The notes under the pieces: generated by a model | Database searches by the model: none | Told to the model about the DNA's origin: nothing | The model's input: only the letters and a program-made list of their open reading frames with translations | In this document: positions 62,156-64,000 of the stretch, piece by piece | Position numbering within the stretch: the stretch's first letter is position 1 | Layout: every line of letters starts with the position of its first letter | Origin: Synechococcus sp. CBW1002 | GTDB lineage: Bacteria; Cyanobacteriota; Cyanobacteriia; PCC-6307; Cyanobiaceae | NCBI RefSeq assembly: GCF_015840915.1 | Contig: NZ_CP060398.1 | Coordinates: forward strand, 1,860,001-1,924,000 | Direction of reading: 5' to 3' | DNA length: 64,000 nucleotides | Translations under genes and position numbers: made by a program

Positions 62156-62700
62156 TTGCGCCCCTGCCAGCCGGAGCAGGCCACCTTGCTGCCGCCATCA
62201 CCGAGTGACTGGCTCTCGGATGACCACCAGGTGTATTTCCTGCTCGATCTGGTCGATGAGCTCGATCTCTCGGCGATCCTGATCCCCGCTCAGGCCAAGG
62301 ATCCCCGCGGAGAGAAGGGCTTTGATCTGCGGGATGTAGCCACAGGCTTCCGCGCAGCGGTTGACGATGCTTTTGCTTTACGCCTACTGCGTGGGCATCG
62401 TCTCCTCCCGCAAGATCGAGCGTGCCTGCTGCGAGGATCTGGCGTTTCGCGTGCTGACCGGTCATCAGCAACCTGATCACAGCCGTATCAGTGAATTCCG
62501 GCGCTGCAACCTTGATGCCCTCAAGGGCCAGTTCATTCAGATCCTGCGGCTGTGCCAGAAGGCTGGGATGGTGCAGGCCAAGTGCCTCCAAGCACAAGGC
62601 GATAGTCACGAGCGGATGCTCAGGGTTGAGAAGGAACTGGAGAAAGAGATCAAGTCTGAACACCTTCGTGCCCGAGAGACTCACGCGCAAGGCTTGAATT
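62156..62700 (+). pseudogene. Fossil IS1182-family transposase
   Basis: The frame starts RPCQPEQATLLPPSPSDWLS, then DHQVYFLLDLVDELDLSAI. After a small dispersed repeat it resumes in another phase as MTMLLLYAYCVGIVSSRK, CCEDLAFRVLTGHQQPDHS and FIQILRLCQKAGMVQ, ending near residue 190 of the ancestral protein. The catalytic C-terminal part is gone, so it is non-functional. Confidence 0.85.
62337..62362 (+). repeat. Small dispersed repeat, copy 4
   Basis: 26 bases, TAGCCACAGGCTTCCGCG through GCGGTT. It breaks the IS1182 fossil between codons for FDLR and MTMLLLYAYC; excising it would nearly restore the frame, so it inserted after the transposase gene. Confidence 0.65.
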
Positions 62701-62865
62701 CTTTGTATGAATCTACAGTGGTTGCACTGGGCAATGTTGAGTTGCCTCGGGGAACGGCCTCCCGAGGCGCTCATGACAGTCAGCTTTTGGTCCAGCTAAG
62801 TGAGGTGCTACAATTTTGTAAATTTCTGTGGTTCAACTGGATCACAAGGCTAAAGTCAAAGCATT

Positions 62866-63729
62866 ATGCAAAGATCAGCCCTACGTATACCTCGGTGTTT
62901 ATCTGCAGCGCTGTCTATCACCGCATGGCTTTCGCTAGCAGCATGCACTACGTCCAGCCAGCAAAAAGATCTGATTTTGGGAATTCAAGGTGCTGGTGGA
63001 CTGACTGAAACAGAGCGCCAATTTAAGCCGCTGGCAGACTACCTGTCTCAAAGTCTATCTCGCAATGTAAAGGTTGAGGTCATGCCCTCCTATCAAGCGG
63101 GCATGAACAGCATTAAAATCCATAAATATGCAATGGCGAAGCTTGGCCCCTATGCTTATGCCACTCTTCCGGTTAATTCGGGCTACAAGCTATTTGCGGG
63201 CGAGAGCTCTAAGGGTCTACCCTACTATTACTCCGTCTTCATAGCTCGCGCTGACTCTAATATCAAAGAGCTATCAGACGCCCGCGGCAAGAGAGTTGCA
63301 CTTGGGGATCCTCTGTCGGCATCTCAGTCTGTCCTTATCAACCGAGAATTGGCTTCTCTAGGCCTTTCAGCGGGAGTTGACTATACGGTCGTTAGGCTTG
63401 ATAATCATAAAGCCATTCTTAATGCCTTGGCATCCAATAAGGCCGATATTGGCCCAGTCTCTTCGCGTTTTCTTCCCAAGATTCTAGCCGCTAGTCCTAC
63501 GCTTTTTTCTGATCTAGTTGTTATTGGCAACTCAAGGCGTATTCCAAATGATGCCTGGGTCATCGACAGCACGCTTCCCAGCGACCTGAAGAGCAAGATT
63601 GAAGATGCATTCTTCTCCCTTGATGACACCAAAGTTACTGAAGAAATAGAAAATGTTGATCTGTTCAGGAATGTCTCCGATGACGAATATGATTTTTTGC
63701 GCACCACTCCTAGGTCTGCCAAGAAGTAG
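62866..63729 (+). CDS. PhnD/SsuA-like substrate-binding lipoprotein
   Basis: 287 residues. A lipobox LSLAAC near residue 25 marks a membrane-anchored periplasmic protein. The fold follows the phosphate/phosphonate-binding PhnD pattern: LILGIQGAGGLTETERQFKP, then KLGPYAYATLP, RGKRVALGDPLSASQS, ADIGPVSSRFLP. PhnD-like proteins bind phosphonates, phosphite or other oxyanions, but the lack of an ABC permease here leaves the ligand open. AT-richer than the core genome; the oxidase gene starts 6 bp later. Confidence 0.85.
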   Translation: MQRSALRIPRCLSAALSITAWLSLAACTTSSQQKDLILGIQGAGGLTETERQFKPLADYLSQSLSRNVKVEVMPSYQAGMNSIKIHKYAMAKLGPYAYATLPVNSGYKLFAGESSKGLPYYYSVFIARADSNIKELSDARGKRVALGDPLSASQSVLINRELASLGLSAGVDYTVVRLDNHKAILNALASNKADIGPVSSRFLPKILAASPTLFSDLVVIGNSRRIPNDAWVIDSTLPSDLKSKIEDAFFSLDDTKVTEEIENVDLFRNVSDDEYDFLRTTPRSAKK

Positions 63730-63735
63730 CTCTTG

Positions 63736-64000
63736 ATGTCTGCAATTGAAGCTGGTCAATATGACTTAATTATTGTAGGAGCCGGCTTGTCCGGATTAAG
63801 TCTTGCTTCCTCTTTGCCAAATCATTCAATCCTGATTCTTGAAGCGGAAGACTATGTTGGAGGACGAGTTTGCTCGCATCAGCTAGATGGGGTGTTCGCT
63901 GAACTCGGAGCCATCTTCCCTTTCAAATCAGCCAGACTTTCAGATTCTGATTCTATCCCACTTGCTAAGCCGCTTGGTTTGTATGAGAATGGCGTTCTCT
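63736..64000 (+). CDS. FAD-dependent amine-oxidase-like protein, N-terminal fragment
   Basis: The first 88 residues before the right edge. The Rossmann motif DLIIVGAGLSGLSLASSL and the following LEAEDYVGGRVCSHQL are typical of flavin amine oxidases and phytoene-desaturase relatives. Six bases separate it from the PhnD-like gene. The substrate and full length are outside the window. Confidence 0.85.
   Translation, partial: MSAIEAGQYDLIIVGAGLSGLSLASSLPNHSILILEAEDYVGGRVCSHQLDGVFAELGAIFPFKSARLSDSDSIPLAKPLGLYENGVL

Noticed and set aside
62139-62774. A leftward 211-codon frame over the IS1182 fossil
   Set aside because: It is the complement of the transposase remnant; the plus-strand residues match the family, this frame does not.

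Overview
The window is high-GC cyanobacterial DNA, most likely from a phycobilisome-bearing picocyanobacterium of the Synechococcus/Cyanobium group. The evidence is a CpcG rod-core linker, a CpcS-type bilin lyase, a complete sufR/ftrC/sufBCDS locus and a DUF4912 protein, all densely packed. The genus assignment is inference; no rRNA or tRNA gene was seen.

Positions 1-6.6 kb are housekeeping: a leftward overlapping run (NDH-2, HAD hydrolase, HflX GTPase, start of an SLC13-type permease), then cysH, coaX, a PrxQ/Bcp peroxiredoxin and an Sfp-type phosphopantetheinyl transferase. Positions 7-20 kb hold a secreted DUF1400 protein, a RarA/MgsA ATPase with a large C-terminal extension, and a duplicated RND efflux module. 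Each copy of that module is adaptor lipoprotein, pump, then a tiny two-helix membrane protein. Positions 20-30 kb hold a SulP transporter, phosphoglucomutase, several small secreted proteins, a flavin monooxygenase, a phospholipase-D-like lipoprotein, DUF4912 and cpcG. Positions 30-38 kb hold cpcS, an unknown gene and sufR facing ftrC-sufB-sufC-sufD-sufS across a perfect palindrome. Positions 38-48.7 kb are mixed: small peptides including a Nif11-type one, a haem-oxygenase-like putative iron enzyme, two signalling proteins, mtnA, a hybrid histidine kinase and an aldolase/dehydrogenase fusion.

From 48.7 kb the character changes: base composition is visibly more AT-rich and mobile DNA dominates. 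Two adjacent Nif11-leader precursor peptides (48.8-49.5 kb), both cut by prediction after a 67-residue leader ending VAGG, precede a pile of insertion sequences. These are an IS630 element, an IS3 orfA fossil, an IS1595-like element split by an IS3-like element, and an IS5-like element with its own target duplication. Beyond them lies a complete leftward NHLM-type peptide export operon (HlyD adaptor, C39-peptidase ABC transporter, second ABC transporter; 56.2-61.9 kb). The window ends with an IS1182-like transposase fossil, a PhnD-like lipoprotein and the start of an FAD amine-oxidase-like gene.

The most interesting reading is that 48.8-61.9 kb is one transferred peptide-secretion island, later split by transposons. 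The precursors have no cysteine in their predicted cores and no classical modification enzyme lies nearby, so they may be unmodified or two-peptide bacteriocin-like products, or be modified by an unrecognised enzyme. A family of about 25-28 bp dispersed repeats is confined to the mobile region as far as I could see, and the IS630 copy sits exactly between two head-to-head copies of it.
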